From Hyphomicrobium sulfonivorans (lineage in GTDB: Bacteria; Pseudomonadota; Alphaproteobacteria; Rhizobiales; Hyphomicrobiaceae), in contig NZ_PZPO01000005.1 of the NCBI RefSeq assembly GCF_013306565.1, positions 124,001-188,000 on the forward strand: a stretch of DNA of 64,000 bases, read 5' to 3'. Of the stretch, positions 10,228 to 19,524 are shown piece after piece (within the stretch, counting starts at the first letter, position 1; every line of letters begins with the position of its first letter). The position numbers were made by a program, and so were the translations under genes. The notes beneath the pieces were generated by a model that saw nothing but the letters and a program-made list of their open reading frames with translations, had not been told where the DNA came from and ran no database searches.

Positions 10228-10312
10228 CGGCGGCAACGGCGTTCGTCGCCGTCGCCCATTCTGTTCGCTGCGCCATGCATGCTATGCCGGCCGTGTACCG
10301 TGGAGTTGAGCC

Positions 10313-11476
10313 TTGTCGTCATCGCAAACAGCTTCACACTCCGATGCCCCCGATGTTGCGAGGCGCTCCGCTGCGGGAGCCGCTGCTGGGGATGCAGGGA
10401 AGGGGCGCGCCGCCGCGGCGTTTTCTGCCTGCCTCACCTTTGAAGACGTGCGTCGCAACTTCGGCACTACGCAGGCGCTGGCGGGCGTTTCGCTGGAGAT
10501 CGATCGCGGTGAGGTCGTCTGCCTGCTGGGGCCGTCCGGTTGTGGCAAGACAACGCTGCTGCGGATTGCGGCTGGTATCGAGCGGCCGACCGGCGGGCGC
10601 GTGCTCATCAATGGACATGAGGTTGCAGGGCCTTCCAGCTTTGTCGTGCCCGAGAAGCGCAGCGTCGGGCTGATGTTCCAGGACTTCGCGCTGTTCCCCC
10701 ACCTCACGATTGCGGGCAACGTCGCGTTCGGTCTGAAGTCGCTACCGCGCGCGGAAGCCAAGCGCGAGGCGCTGGCGGCATTGAAGCGCGTCGGGCTGGA
10801 GCACATGGCTGACGAATACCCGCATGTGCTTTCCGGCGGGCAGCAGCAGCGGGTGGCGCTGGCGCGCGCGCTGGTTCCCCGTCCGGCGGTGATGCTGATG
10901 GATGAACCGTTTTCCGGGCTGGACGTCCAGTTGCGCGACGCCATGCAGGAGGAAACGCTGTCGCTGCTGCGCGAGACGGGTGCCACGGCGATGGTGGTGA
11001 CGCACAACCCCGAAGAGGCGATGCGCATCGGCGATCGTATTGTGGTGATGCGGGCGGGGCGCCTGATCCAGCAGGGGCAGGCGGAAGCGCTGTATCATCA
11101 ACCCGCGGATCTGTTCGTGGCGCGGCTGTTTTCCGAGATCAACGAGGTCGCCTATCGCGTCGGCGCTGACGGCAAGATCGATACGCCGATCGGAAAACTT
11201 GCGCCGCCAGCGGGCCTGCAGGCACACGATGCGGTCACCATTGGCATCCGCGAGCGCGACATTCGTCTGTCGGACAACGGCGAAGGCCTGTCTGGCCGCG
11301 TCCTCGATGCGAAGTTTCTGGGCGACGTCGTGCGGCTCGAAGTGGGCATCGAAGGTTTTGATCAGCCGCTGAAAGTGCGGGTGCGCGAGAGTGCCGGGTT
11401 CCGGCAGGGACATGATGTTCGCGCTCAGATTGACCCCGAGCGAGCCCTTGTTTTCGCAGCAGAACTACAAAAGTGA
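10313..11476 (+). CDS. ABC transporter ATP-binding protein (FbpC/PotA type), orphan
   Basis: 387 aa nucleotide-binding subunit of an importer in the iron/spermidine/sulfate class. It shows Walker A GPSGCGKTT, Q-loop MFQDFALFPHLT, signature LSGGQQQRVALARAL, Walker B VMLMDEPFSGLD and switch His in VVTHNPEEAM. Residues from about 290 form a TOBE-like regulatory domain. An unusual 40-residue Ala/Ser-rich N-terminal extension depends on the TTG start at 10313, which has GGAG just upstream. An internal start nearer LTFEDVRRNFG would give a conventional N-terminus, so the start is uncertain. No permease or binding protein gene is adjacent, so the substrate is unknown. Confidence 0.88.
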   Translation: MSSSQTASHSDAPDVARRSAAGAAAGDAGKGRAAAAFSACLTFEDVRRNFGTTQALAGVSLEIDRGEVVCLLGPSGCGKTTLLRIAAGIERPTGGRVLINGHEVAGPSSFVVPEKRSVGLMFQDFALFPHLTIAGNVAFGLKSLPRAEAKREALAALKRVGLEHMADEYPHVLSGGQQQRVALARALVPRPAVMLMDEPFSGLDVQLRDAMQEETLSLLRETGATAMVVTHNPEEAMRIGDRIVVMRAGRLIQQGQAEALYHQPADLFVARLFSEINEVAYRVGADGKIDTPIGKLAPPAGLQAHDAVTIGIRERDIRLSDNGEGLSGRVLDAKFLGDVVRLEVGIEGFDQPLKVRVRESAGFRQGHDVRAQIDPERALVFAAELQK

Positions 11477-11642
11477 TGTTTTTGTAAGGTCTTAGCAAGG
11501 TTCGGCACGGGTTCGCGCCCTTGCGGTCGCATCCGCTTTCTGCGATACCAAATGAGGCGCGGCAATCTGTGCCAATGAACCGATGCGTTGACGCGGTAGT
11601 CTTCGCGGATCAGAGACGCAAACAGAGTAGGAGCGGACGACA

Positions 11643-11876
11643 ATGGGCCTGAGCGGTTGGCATTTGCTCATTCTTGCGCTTGTCGCAGTGCTCGTCTTCG
11701 GCGGCAGCGGACGCATTTCCTCCATCATGGGGGATGTCGCGAAGGGCATTAAGAACTTCAAGAAGGGCCTCTCCGAAGAGGAAGAGGGCGAACGCAGCGA
11801 GGCCAAGGCCGATCCGCGCGTCATCGATCAGCGTCCTCTTGGTGTAGCCGAGCGCGATTCAACCAAGACCGGTTGA
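11643..11876 (+). CDS. tatA: Sec-independent protein translocase TatA
   Basis: 77 aa. It has a single N-terminal membrane helix ([15 protein letters not shown]), the TatA-type hinge, an amphipathic helix around [19 protein letters not shown] and a charged tail. TatA forms the pore or membrane-thinning oligomer of the twin-arginine pathway for folded proteins. The start ATG at 11643 lies in an intergenic stretch long enough for its own promoter after the ABC gene. tatB follows after 234 bases filled with palindromic repeats, an unusually wide gap inside a tat cluster. Confidence 0.95.
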   Translation: MGLSGWHLLILALVAVLVFGGSGRISSIMGDVAKGIKNFKKGLSEEEEGERSEAKADPRVIDQRPLGVAERDSTKTG

Positions 11877-11885
11877 GCGCACTGA

Positions 11886-12036
11886 GTGCTTCCGGAAAAG
11901 TGGGAACCGGTTTTCCGATAAGAAGCACGGGTTAAGAGAGTGCTTCCGGAAAAGTGGGAACCGGTTTTCCGATAAGAAGCACGACAAAACAAACACCTAG
12001 AGCCTTTCCGCGATTCAGCGAAACGCTGAAAGGCAC
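11886..12036. repeat. Interspersed palindromic repeat, family 1 (copies B and C in tandem)
   Basis: Two direct copies between tatA and tatB. A partial copy spans about 11886-11929 and a full copy about 11940-12036. Each begins GTGCTTCCGGAAAAGTGGGA and continues through CCGGTTTTCCGATAAGAAGC. The full copy continues through an arm around AGCCTTTCCGCGATTCAGCG. The inner CGGAAAA/TTTTCCG arms can pair, so transcripts through the gap should fold. Confidence 0.88.
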
Positions 12037-12110
12037 TAGCGACGCTGACGAGTTTTGCCACCGGCGTATACCGCGCCGGCCCGTGGGCGCGCCGATAATC
12101 GGAACGACGC

Positions 12111-12524
12111 ATGTTCGATCTGACATCAAGCAAGCTGTTGATCCTGGCCGTTGTGGCGCTGATCGTGGTCGGCCCCAAGGATCTGCCGATCCTGTTGCGT
12201 ACGATCGGCAAGTATCTGGGATTGATGCGCCAGCAGGCGGCAGAGTTCCGGCGCCATTTCGATGAAGCCGTGCGCGATGCGGAATTGGGCGATCTGAAAC
12301 GTGAGTTTGACAGCGTCGCCAACGAGGTGCGCGCCACCATGCAGGCTGGCTCGCGCGCCATCGATCAGGAACTGCAGTCCGTCGACAAGGTCGCGAACGG
12401 CGTCGGAACAGGTGCTTCGGTCTCCGCTGCGCCGACCCCGTCCCGCCCGGCTTTGAGTTCGGAAGCTGCACAATCTTCGGCTGGCGGTGACGCCGATGGC
12501 GGAGCCGGCCGGGGGGCTGCATGA
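12111..12524 (+). CDS. tatB: Sec-independent protein translocase TatB
   Basis: 137 aa. The N-terminus MFDLTSSKLLILAVVALIVV plus GPKDLPILLRTIGKYLG is the TatB membrane helix and Gly-Pro hinge. A long amphipathic, charged helix and an Ala/Ser/Pro-rich tail follow. TatB pairs with TatC to receive twin-arginine signal peptides. Its stop overlaps the tatC start (ATGA at 12521-12524), so the two are translationally coupled. Confidence 0.94.
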   Translation: MFDLTSSKLLILAVVALIVVGPKDLPILLRTIGKYLGLMRQQAAEFRRHFDEAVRDAELGDLKREFDSVANEVRATMQAGSRAIDQELQSVDKVANGVGTGASVSAAPTPSRPALSSEAAQSSAGGDADGGAGRGAA

Positions 12525-13342
12525 CCAGCGAAGTGACACAGGCGGCTGCCACAGCGCAGGCCCAGGCGCAGCGCGCCGGACAGGAGGAAATCGACGCCTC
12601 CAAGGCTCCGTTGATGGAGCATCTGGTCGAGCTGCGTCAGCGTCTGATCTATTCGCTGATCGGCGTCGGCATCGCGTTTGCCATCTGTTTCGCCTTCGCC
12701 AAGCAGATCTATAACCTGCTGGTGCTGCCCTATCAGTGGGCGCACGGTGGCACCGAACCGATCGAAATGATCTATACGGCGCCGCAGGAATTCCTGTTCA
12801 CGCAGATGAAGCTGGCGCTGTTCGGTGCCATGTGCATCTCGTTCCCGATCATCGCCAACCAGTTCTACAAGTTCGTCGCCCCTGGCCTCTACAAGAACGA
12901 GCGCCGTGCGTTCATCCCCTATCTGATCGCGACGCCGTTCCTGTTTCTGCTCGGCGCGATGATCGTCTACTTCCTCGTCATGCCGATGGCGATGAGCTTC
13001 TTCCTGTCGATGCAACAGACGGGCGGCCCGGTTGAGATCCACCTGCAGGCGCGCGTCTCGGAATATCTGTCACTCATCATGACGCTGATCATCGGTTTCG
13101 GCGTCTGCTTCCAGCTTCCCGTGGTGCTGACGCTGGCCGCGCGGGCGGGTCTCGTAACAGCCGAAACGCTGAAGAAGGGCCGCCGTTATGCCATCCTCGG
13201 CATTACCGCTGCGGCCGCGGTGCTGTCGCCGCCCGATCCGTTCAGCATGCTGGCGATGATGGTGCCGACGATGGGCCTGTACGAATTGTCAATCTGGGCC
13301 GTGGAGCGTGCGCAGCGCAAGGCGCAGGCGGCAGCGGAGTAG
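12521..13342 (+). CDS. tatC: Sec-independent protein translocase TatC
   Basis: 273 aa polytopic receptor for twin-arginine signal peptides. The conserved start of the first helix (KAPLMEHLVELRQRLIYSLI) is preceded by a short charged cytoplasmic arm. Six membrane segments can be followed to about residue 255, including FLFLLGAMIVYFLVMPMAMSF, and the family pattern LSPPDPFSMLAMMVPTMGLYEL is present. It overlaps tatB by four bases. The gene is followed by a 725-base repeat-rich stretch before serS. Confidence 0.96.
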   Translation: MTSEVTQAAATAQAQAQRAGQEEIDASKAPLMEHLVELRQRLIYSLIGVGIAFAICFAFAKQIYNLLVLPYQWAHGGTEPIEMIYTAPQEFLFTQMKLALFGAMCISFPIIANQFYKFVAPGLYKNERRAFIPYLIATPFLFLLGAMIVYFLVMPMAMSFFLSMQQTGGPVEIHLQARVSEYLSLIMTLIIGFGVCFQLPVVLTLAARAGLVTAETLKKGRRYAILGITAAAAVLSPPDPFSMLAMMVPTMGLYELSIWAVERAQRKAQAAAE

Positions 13343-13353
13343 GCTTTTTCTGG

Positions 13354-13493
13354 CGCTCGGCGATTCTCCTTCGGAGAGCCAGCCGTGGTTGTTTGTTGCG
13401 CTCGCCGACTGCGCGCCGCGCAGTCGGCGGCCAGCGATGTTTTTCGCACCGGCGACACCCCTCCGGGGCGCCGGCCGCCGGTGTATGGTTGGT
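13354..13493. repeat. Three tandem degenerate palindromic units of about 46 bp (family 2)
   Basis: Three consecutive units begin near 13354, 13400 and 13446, with shared landmarks (GGCGA or GCCGA) spaced 45 and 47 bases apart. Each is a GC-rich inverted repeat around TCTCCTTCGGAGA, a CGCCGACTGCGCG arm, or CCCCTCCGGGG. The middle unit contains a perfect 13+1+13 palindrome at 13403-13429. A fourth relative lies inside uvrA at about 35254-35300. Confidence 0.8.
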
Positions 13494-13945
13494 GCGCGCT
13501 GTTGCGTCCACCTCCGCACACCGTCATCCCGACGAAGTTCGGGAACCACGTCAGTTTCCGCATGTGCGTTGAGCGGCGCGGTAGGGCAGTGCGCTGGAAT
13601 GTGCGGTTCGCCTGCTGCGGCCGAACTGCCGCAGTCGGCCATCGCTGTCCGTTTTATTAAAAACTGCAACGTGCATTGACCGGGATTAGCGCTTCGTGCG
13701 TGCGCCATACGCGACCTGATCACGGCTGGACCATCCTATCCGCCCCCACTATACCCTCCGTTATTCGACGACGCGTCGAACCGCGGGTGTCTGGCCGGAC
13801 GCATGACCGTACATTCTGCCCTAGTTCAACGCGCCGACATTCTGTCGTCATGCCGACGGTCGCCGGCACTACGCAGGCCACCGCACCGCTTTTCGAGGTG
13901 TCGTGGATCCCGGCCTACGCCGGGGTGACGTTTGATTGTGCGCGC
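13494..13945. other. Intergenic stretch with decayed repeats, no gene supported
   Basis: This part of the tatC-serS gap holds short hairpins such as CCCGACGAAGTTCGGG (13528-13543) and CCCGGCCTACGCCGGG (13909-13924). Both are embedded in GTCATCCCG-like and TGGATCCCGG-like flanks typical of small interspersed repeats. Open frames here are short and do not resemble proteins. Confidence 0.6.
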
Positions 13946-15357
<1,412 letters not shown>

Positions 15358-15358
15358 C

Positions 15359-16126
15359 GTGCGCATTCTGGTAACGAACGACGACGGTTACGGTTCGGAC
15401 GGCATCGAGGTGCTGCGCCGTCTGGCCGAAGAGATTTCGTCCGATGTGTGGGTCGTCGCGCCGGAGAAAAACCAGTCCGGTGCCTCCCATTCGATGACGC
15501 TGCATGAGCCGCTGCGGGTGCGCCAGGTGAACGAACGCGGCTTCATGCTGCGCGGCACGCCCACCGACTGCGTGCTGATGGCGGTGCGCCACTTCCTCAT
15601 CGACCAGCCGCCGGATCTCATTCTGTCCGGCATCAACCACGGCTCCAATCTGGCCGAGGACGTCGCCTATTCCGGCACTATCGCTGCGGCCAGTGAGGGG
15701 GCGATGCTTGGCATACGCTCCATCGCCATGAGCCAGGTCGGCGGGTCGCTCGAGCGCGGGCGCAATGTCTATTGGGATACGCCGCTGACGCATGGGCCGG
15801 GCCTGCTGACGCGCCTTTTGAAAATGCAGTCGCCCGCCGATGTGGTGCTGAACGTCAACTATCCCGACTGCCCGCCGGAAGCCGTGGCGGGGGTTGAGAT
15901 CACGCGGCAGGGGCGTCGCGATCAGGCCTCGCTGAAGATTGATGAGCGCGCCGACCCGTGGGGCATGCCGTACTACTGGTTCAACTTCCAGCGCCCGCCT
16001 TCCAGCGTTGTTGAAGGCAGCGACCTGGCGGCGATCGATGCCAACCGCATCTCAGTGACACCGCTCAGCCTCAATCGGACGGACGATGCAACACGAAAAG
16101 TGTTGGCCGGTACGTTCAACGCTTGA
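15359..16126 (+). CDS. surE: 5'/3'-nucleotidase SurE
   Basis: 255 aa survival protein E, a metal-dependent nucleoside monophosphate phosphatase. The N-terminal VRILVTNDDGYGSDG holds the two metal-binding Asp residues, followed by APEKNQSGASHS and the family motif SGINHGSNLAEDVAYSGT. The GTG at 15359 gives the correct N-terminus and sits one base after the serS stop; the frame extends a few codons into serS, but that extension has no family support. In many relatives a protein-L-isoaspartate methyltransferase gene (pcm) follows surE; none is present here, and the next gene is the LysM/LytM protein. Confidence 0.95.
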   Translation: MRILVTNDDGYGSDGIEVLRRLAEEISSDVWVVAPEKNQSGASHSMTLHEPLRVRQVNERGFMLRGTPTDCVLMAVRHFLIDQPPDLILSGINHGSNLAEDVAYSGTIAAASEGAMLGIRSIAMSQVGGSLERGRNVYWDTPLTHGPGLLTRLLKMQSPADVVLNVNYPDCPPEAVAGVEITRQGRRDQASLKIDERADPWGMPYYWFNFQRPPSSVVEGSDLAAIDANRISVTPLSLNRTDDATRKVLAGTFNA

Positions 16127-16437
16127 AGTCGTTGAGCGCTGCTAACCGTTGGATAGCGGCGCGGAATTTCGCTGTCGGGGCAGTCTGCGGCACGCGCTAA
16201 AAGCGCGTCGCCCCGATTGCGATTGTCATCGCGCTGCCGCTTTCCAGACGCCGCGACGTCCTCAACAATGCACATTGCACGATTACTTTTGCTCCACGGC
16301 GGGTGAATGCGCGCGCACGCCAGCGCTGTCGATTTTTCTCTGCCACGGAGCGGTTTTCGCAGCACCTGCTGCGCACCGTTAATGCTCCGTTAACCGCTTA
16401 AGGGTTAATGGATGATTGGCAGTAAAGGTGCGTAATC
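16127..16437. other. Intergenic region between surE and the LysM gene
   Basis: About 310 bases without a supportable frame. It ends in an AT-richer stretch (TTAACCGCTTAAGGGTTAAT) suitable for a promoter. No pcm remnant could be recognised by eye. Confidence 0.5.
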
Positions 16438-18027
16438 ATGATGCGTTTTATGCGTTTTAAAAACGGTAGGGCGACGGCTATTCATCCGGCTGGCCGTGCA
16501 GCAGTTCTGATGCTGGCATCGGTTTCCGCTGGCTGCAGCGCCTCGGTGGGCTCTGATTTTTCGAGTTTCGGTTTTAGCGACTCGCAGCAGGTCACCTCCT
16601 CATCTTCATCATCGTCGAGCCGGCGCAATCCCAACTATCTGGGCAACGACGGCTATGGCAGCGGTGGCTACAGTGCGCCGCGCAGCTATGGCGATGACCG
16701 TGTAGCATCGCAGAATCTTCCTGACGCCACGCCTTCTTCGACCGCCTATTCCGGCGGCCGTCAGGGCACGAATTACGCGGCCGCTGACACACGCTACGAC
16801 GGCGCTAATTCCTATGGCCGCAGCAGCACCAGCACGAATACGAACACCTACGGGCGTTCGCCGGACAAGCCTGCCAGCAACTACAATTCCTATACCGACA
16901 GCGGACGTTACGGCACGGTTGCGCCGTCCTCGACCGCGTCGACAAACCGTTATGATCCGCAGCCCACGCCATCAATGGCAAGCCCTGGCGACACGATCGA
17001 CGTGCAGCCCGGCGATACGCTCTATGGCCTGTCGCGCCGTTATAACGTGTCGGTTGCCGAGCTGATGCAGATCAACAGCCTGACGAATACCAACCTGCAG
17101 GTTGGCCAGCGCCTTTACCTGCCGCAGGGCACGTCCGGCGGCATGGCTTCGGCAGGCACCCGGTACGCGCCGCAGCCTTCTGTGCCGCCGACGCAAACCG
17201 CCAGCATTCAGCCGCCACCACCGCCGCCTGTGGCGGATGCCGACAGCCGCTATAATGGCGTCTACACGATGCGTCCGGGCGACTCGCTCTACGCCGTGTC
17301 GCGCATGTACGGTGTGCCGGTCGGTGAGCTGCAGCGTGCAAACGGCATCACCGATGCGCGCGGCATCAAGGCGGGCACCGTGCTTCGCGTGCCGACGTCC
17401 GGTGGCATGGCGACCGCAAATTCGAACGGCGCGCCGATGCAGCATGTCGCTGTGACGCCGCCGCCGCAGACGACGCAATACACACCCGCTGCAAACGGTA
17501 ACTCTTCGCAACCGACGATGCTGAACGGTTCTGGCGGTTCGCAATCGACGAGCCTCGGGCAGGGCAGCCAGTACACGCAGGTTGCCACGCGCAATACCAA
17601 CGATGTGGCTGTTGGCAAGCCGGCTAGTGCATCGGGTAGCGATAAGCTGCGCTGGCCGGTGCATGGGCGGATCATCACCGGCTTCGGCCAACGGGCTGAT
17701 GGCACGCACAACGACGGCATCAATCTGTCGGTGCCGCTGGGAACATCTGTGCACGCAGCTGAATCCGGCACCGTCGCCTATGCCGGCGCTGAGCTGAAGG
17801 GTTATGGAAACCTCATCCTGCTGCGCCACGACAACGGTTGGGTGACGGCCTACGCACACAACGATCAGCTGATGGTGAAGCGTGGCGACAAGGTGCAGCG
17901 CGGTCAGGTCATCGCTACTGCAGGGCGCACCGGTTCCGTCGATCAGCCGCAGGTGCATTTCGAGCTGCGGCAGGGCTCCAAGCCGGTTGATCCGGTGCCG
18001 TTCCTGGAGCGTGTGGCATCGCGCTGA
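16438..18027 (+). CDS. LysM and degenerate LytM (M23) envelope protein, NlpD/DipM-like
   Basis: 529 aa. The N-terminal segment ends in LASVSAGC, a weak lipobox. A Ser/Tyr-rich linker follows, then LysM 1 (about 184-231, QPGDTLYGLSRRYNVS), LysM 2 (about 275-322, RPGDSLYAVSRMYGVP) and a LytM/M23 domain (about 405-525). The zinc site is not intact: the first motif reads HNDGIN where active enzymes have HxGxD-type ligands, and the second reads QVHFE where active enzymes have HxH. It is therefore probably a catalytically inactive amidase activator acting at division, as known for NlpD, EnvC and DipM. ATG at 16438 follows AAGGTG. A strong terminator follows at 18049. Confidence 0.88.
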   Translation: MMRFMRFKNGRATAIHPAGRAAVLMLASVSAGCSASVGSDFSSFGFSDSQQVTSSSSSSSSRRNPNYLGNDGYGSGGYSAPRSYGDDRVASQNLPDATPSSTAYSGGRQGTNYAAADTRYDGANSYGRSSTSTNTNTYGRSPDKPASNYNSYTDSGRYGTVAPSSTASTNRYDPQPTPSMASPGDTIDVQPGDTLYGLSRRYNVSVAELMQINSLTNTNLQVGQRLYLPQGTSGGMASAGTRYAPQPSVPPTQTASIQPPPPPPVADADSRYNGVYTMRPGDSLYAVSRMYGVPVGELQRANGITDARGIKAGTVLRVPTSGGMATANSNGAPMQHVAVTPPPQTTQYTPAANGNSSQPTMLNGSGGSQSTSLGQGSQYTQVATRNTNDVAVGKPASASGSDKLRWPVHGRIITGFGQRADGTHNDGINLSVPLGTSVHAAESGTVAYAGAELKGYGNLILLRHDNGWVTAYAHNDQLMVKRGDKVQRGQVIATAGRTGSVDQPQVHFELRQGSKPVDPVPFLERVASR

Positions 18028-18048
18028 TCCAGTCGGACTGAACAATAT

Positions 18049-18080
18049 AAAAAAGCCGGGCGTCATTGCCCGGCTTTTTT
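18049..18080 (+). terminator. Rho-independent terminator after the LysM/LytM gene
   Basis: Stem GCCGGGC/GCCCGGC with a GTCATT loop, flanked by A and T runs (ends CTTTTTT). It lies 22 bases after the stop codon. Confidence 0.92.
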
Positions 18081-18132
18081 GTTGTGACGTTGATGGCGTC
18101 AGCTCTGCTCGGCAGGCAGTGTGCCAGTCGGT

Positions 18133-18447
18133 CTAATTTGCGTTTCGAGTTAGCTCGCGGCCATAGAGTTTGCGCAACTCGTCCTTTGCCCGCTCCAGAA
18201 CATCGCGCCGTTCGTCCGACAGCTTGCTGCCAGCGCGATTGATGTAAAATGTCAGCATCGACATCGCCGAGCGATATGGTTCGGGTTTGCGGCGGTGGCT
18301 GCGCTCGGCGGAACGTTTGAGGGATGCTGCGATTTCGGCTGGATCATCGAACTTAAAGACGTCCCGCTCCAGCGTCATGGCATTGCTGCGCTTGGTAACG
18401 TTGTCTGACCATTGCGCTGATTTGTGATCGGTGGAGGACATCGGCAT
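18133..18447 (-). CDS. DUF3175 family protein
   Basis: 104 aa, charged and helical. It shows the pattern I associate with DUF3175: WSDNVTKRSNAMTLERDVFKF, then DDPAEIAASLKRSAERSHRRK, then PYRSAMSMLTFYINRAGSKL. No catalytic motif is visible and no function is known to me; the Arg/Lys-rich composition suggests nucleic-acid contact, but this is inference. The start at 18447 (MPMSSTDHK) or the ATG two codons later is chosen over the longer frame, whose upstream residues look non-coding. Confidence 0.75.
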   Translation of the reverse strand: MPMSSTDHKSAQWSDNVTKRSNAMTLERDVFKFDDPAEIAASLKRSAERSHRRKPEPYRSAMSMLTFYINRAGSKLSDERRDVLERAKDELRKLYGRELTRNAN

Positions 18448-18654
18448 GAAACCTGATCTGGCGATGGGGGAGCAGCACCGGGCTTTCGTGCCAAAAGCAT
18501 TGCGGATCGATGATGAACGGACTGACAATGCGCGCCTCGCCGAAATTGGTCGCCTTCTGCCAAACACCATTTCTTCTCCGCGTTGCATATTGCCTCTTCG
18601 AGGCTGCAACGCTCACCATGCTGAGTAAGTTCCGCTTAACAGGTGGCTGCGCAC

Positions 18655-19467
18655 CTAACCTTGCAAGCGCTGCATGATGGCCATCGCAGCCTGCGGGGCG
18701 CGAATCTTTCCTTCGTGAATGAAGTAGACGAACACGTCGCGCGGTTTCTTTGGCGTTTTGTGTTTGTCATCGACGCGCGGAAGATCGTCCGGCACTCCGC
18801 CCGCCGACCATGTTTTCAGCCGTTCCGTCCAGCGGTCGAGCGCCTTGGGCGCATAGCAGGCCTTGTCGGCGTCGCTGCCCTTCTGCAGCCGCGCATACAC
18901 AAAATCGCCGGTGATATCGGCGATGGCCGGATAGCTTGCATGCTCGGCAAACACCACCGGCATGGCGTGTTGGCGTGCAAGGGCGATGAAGTCCGGAGTG
19001 CAGAAGCTCTCATGGCGCACTTCGAGAACATGGCGAAGCTTCACGCCATCAACGGATGGCGGCAGCAGATTGAGGAACGCGCCGAAGTCATCAGCATCGA
19101 ACTTCTTCGTCGGCGCAAACTGCCACAACAGCGGTCCGAGCTTGTCGCCCAGCTCCAGCGGACCGGACTCAATGAAGCGCTGAATGCTGTCGCCCGCCTC
19201 CGCCAGCACGCGCCGGTTTACGGCATAGCGCGGCCCTTTGAGCGCAAACACGAAGCCATCGGGCGTTTCGCTGGCCCACTTGGCAAACGTTTTTGGGGTT
19301 TGCGTGCGATAGAACGTGCCGTTCACTTCGATGGTTGGAACATGCTCCGCTGCGTAACTCAGCTCGCGTGCGTGTGCCAGCTTCTCCGGATAGAACGTGC
19401 CGCGCCAGGGCTCGAACGTCCAGCCGCCCATGCCTGCGCGAATGATGCCGTGCTTGGCCGTTGTCAT
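18655..19467 (-). CDS. DUF72 (YecE-like) protein, paralogue 1
   Basis: 270 aa TIM-barrel-like DUF72 protein. Family landmarks are GMGGWTFEPWRGTFYPEKL at the N-terminus, EVNGTFYRTQTPKTFAKWASETP, FALKGPRYAVN, the LWQFAPT strand, EVRHESF, and the C-terminal VFVYFIHEGKIRAPQAAMA. The biochemical role of DUF72 is not established. A second DUF72 gene lies immediately upstream on the same strand (57-base gap), with only moderate similarity, so this is an old duplication or two subfamilies brought together. The start ATG at 19467 gives MTTAKHGIIRAGMGGW. Confidence 0.86.
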   Translation of the reverse strand: MTTAKHGIIRAGMGGWTFEPWRGTFYPEKLAHARELSYAAEHVPTIEVNGTFYRTQTPKTFAKWASETPDGFVFALKGPRYAVNRRVLAEAGDSIQRFIESGPLELGDKLGPLLWQFAPTKKFDADDFGAFLNLLPPSVDGVKLRHVLEVRHESFCTPDFIALARQHAMPVVFAEHASYPAIADITGDFVYARLQKGSDADKACYAPKALDRWTERLKTWSAGGVPDDLPRVDDKHKTPKKPRDVFVYFIHEGKIRAPQAAMAIMQRLQG

Positions 19468-19524
19468 CTACTTTTCGCCCTGCGTTTTGGCACATTCTGA
19501 CGGTGCCGTCCGGGTCAGGCATGG

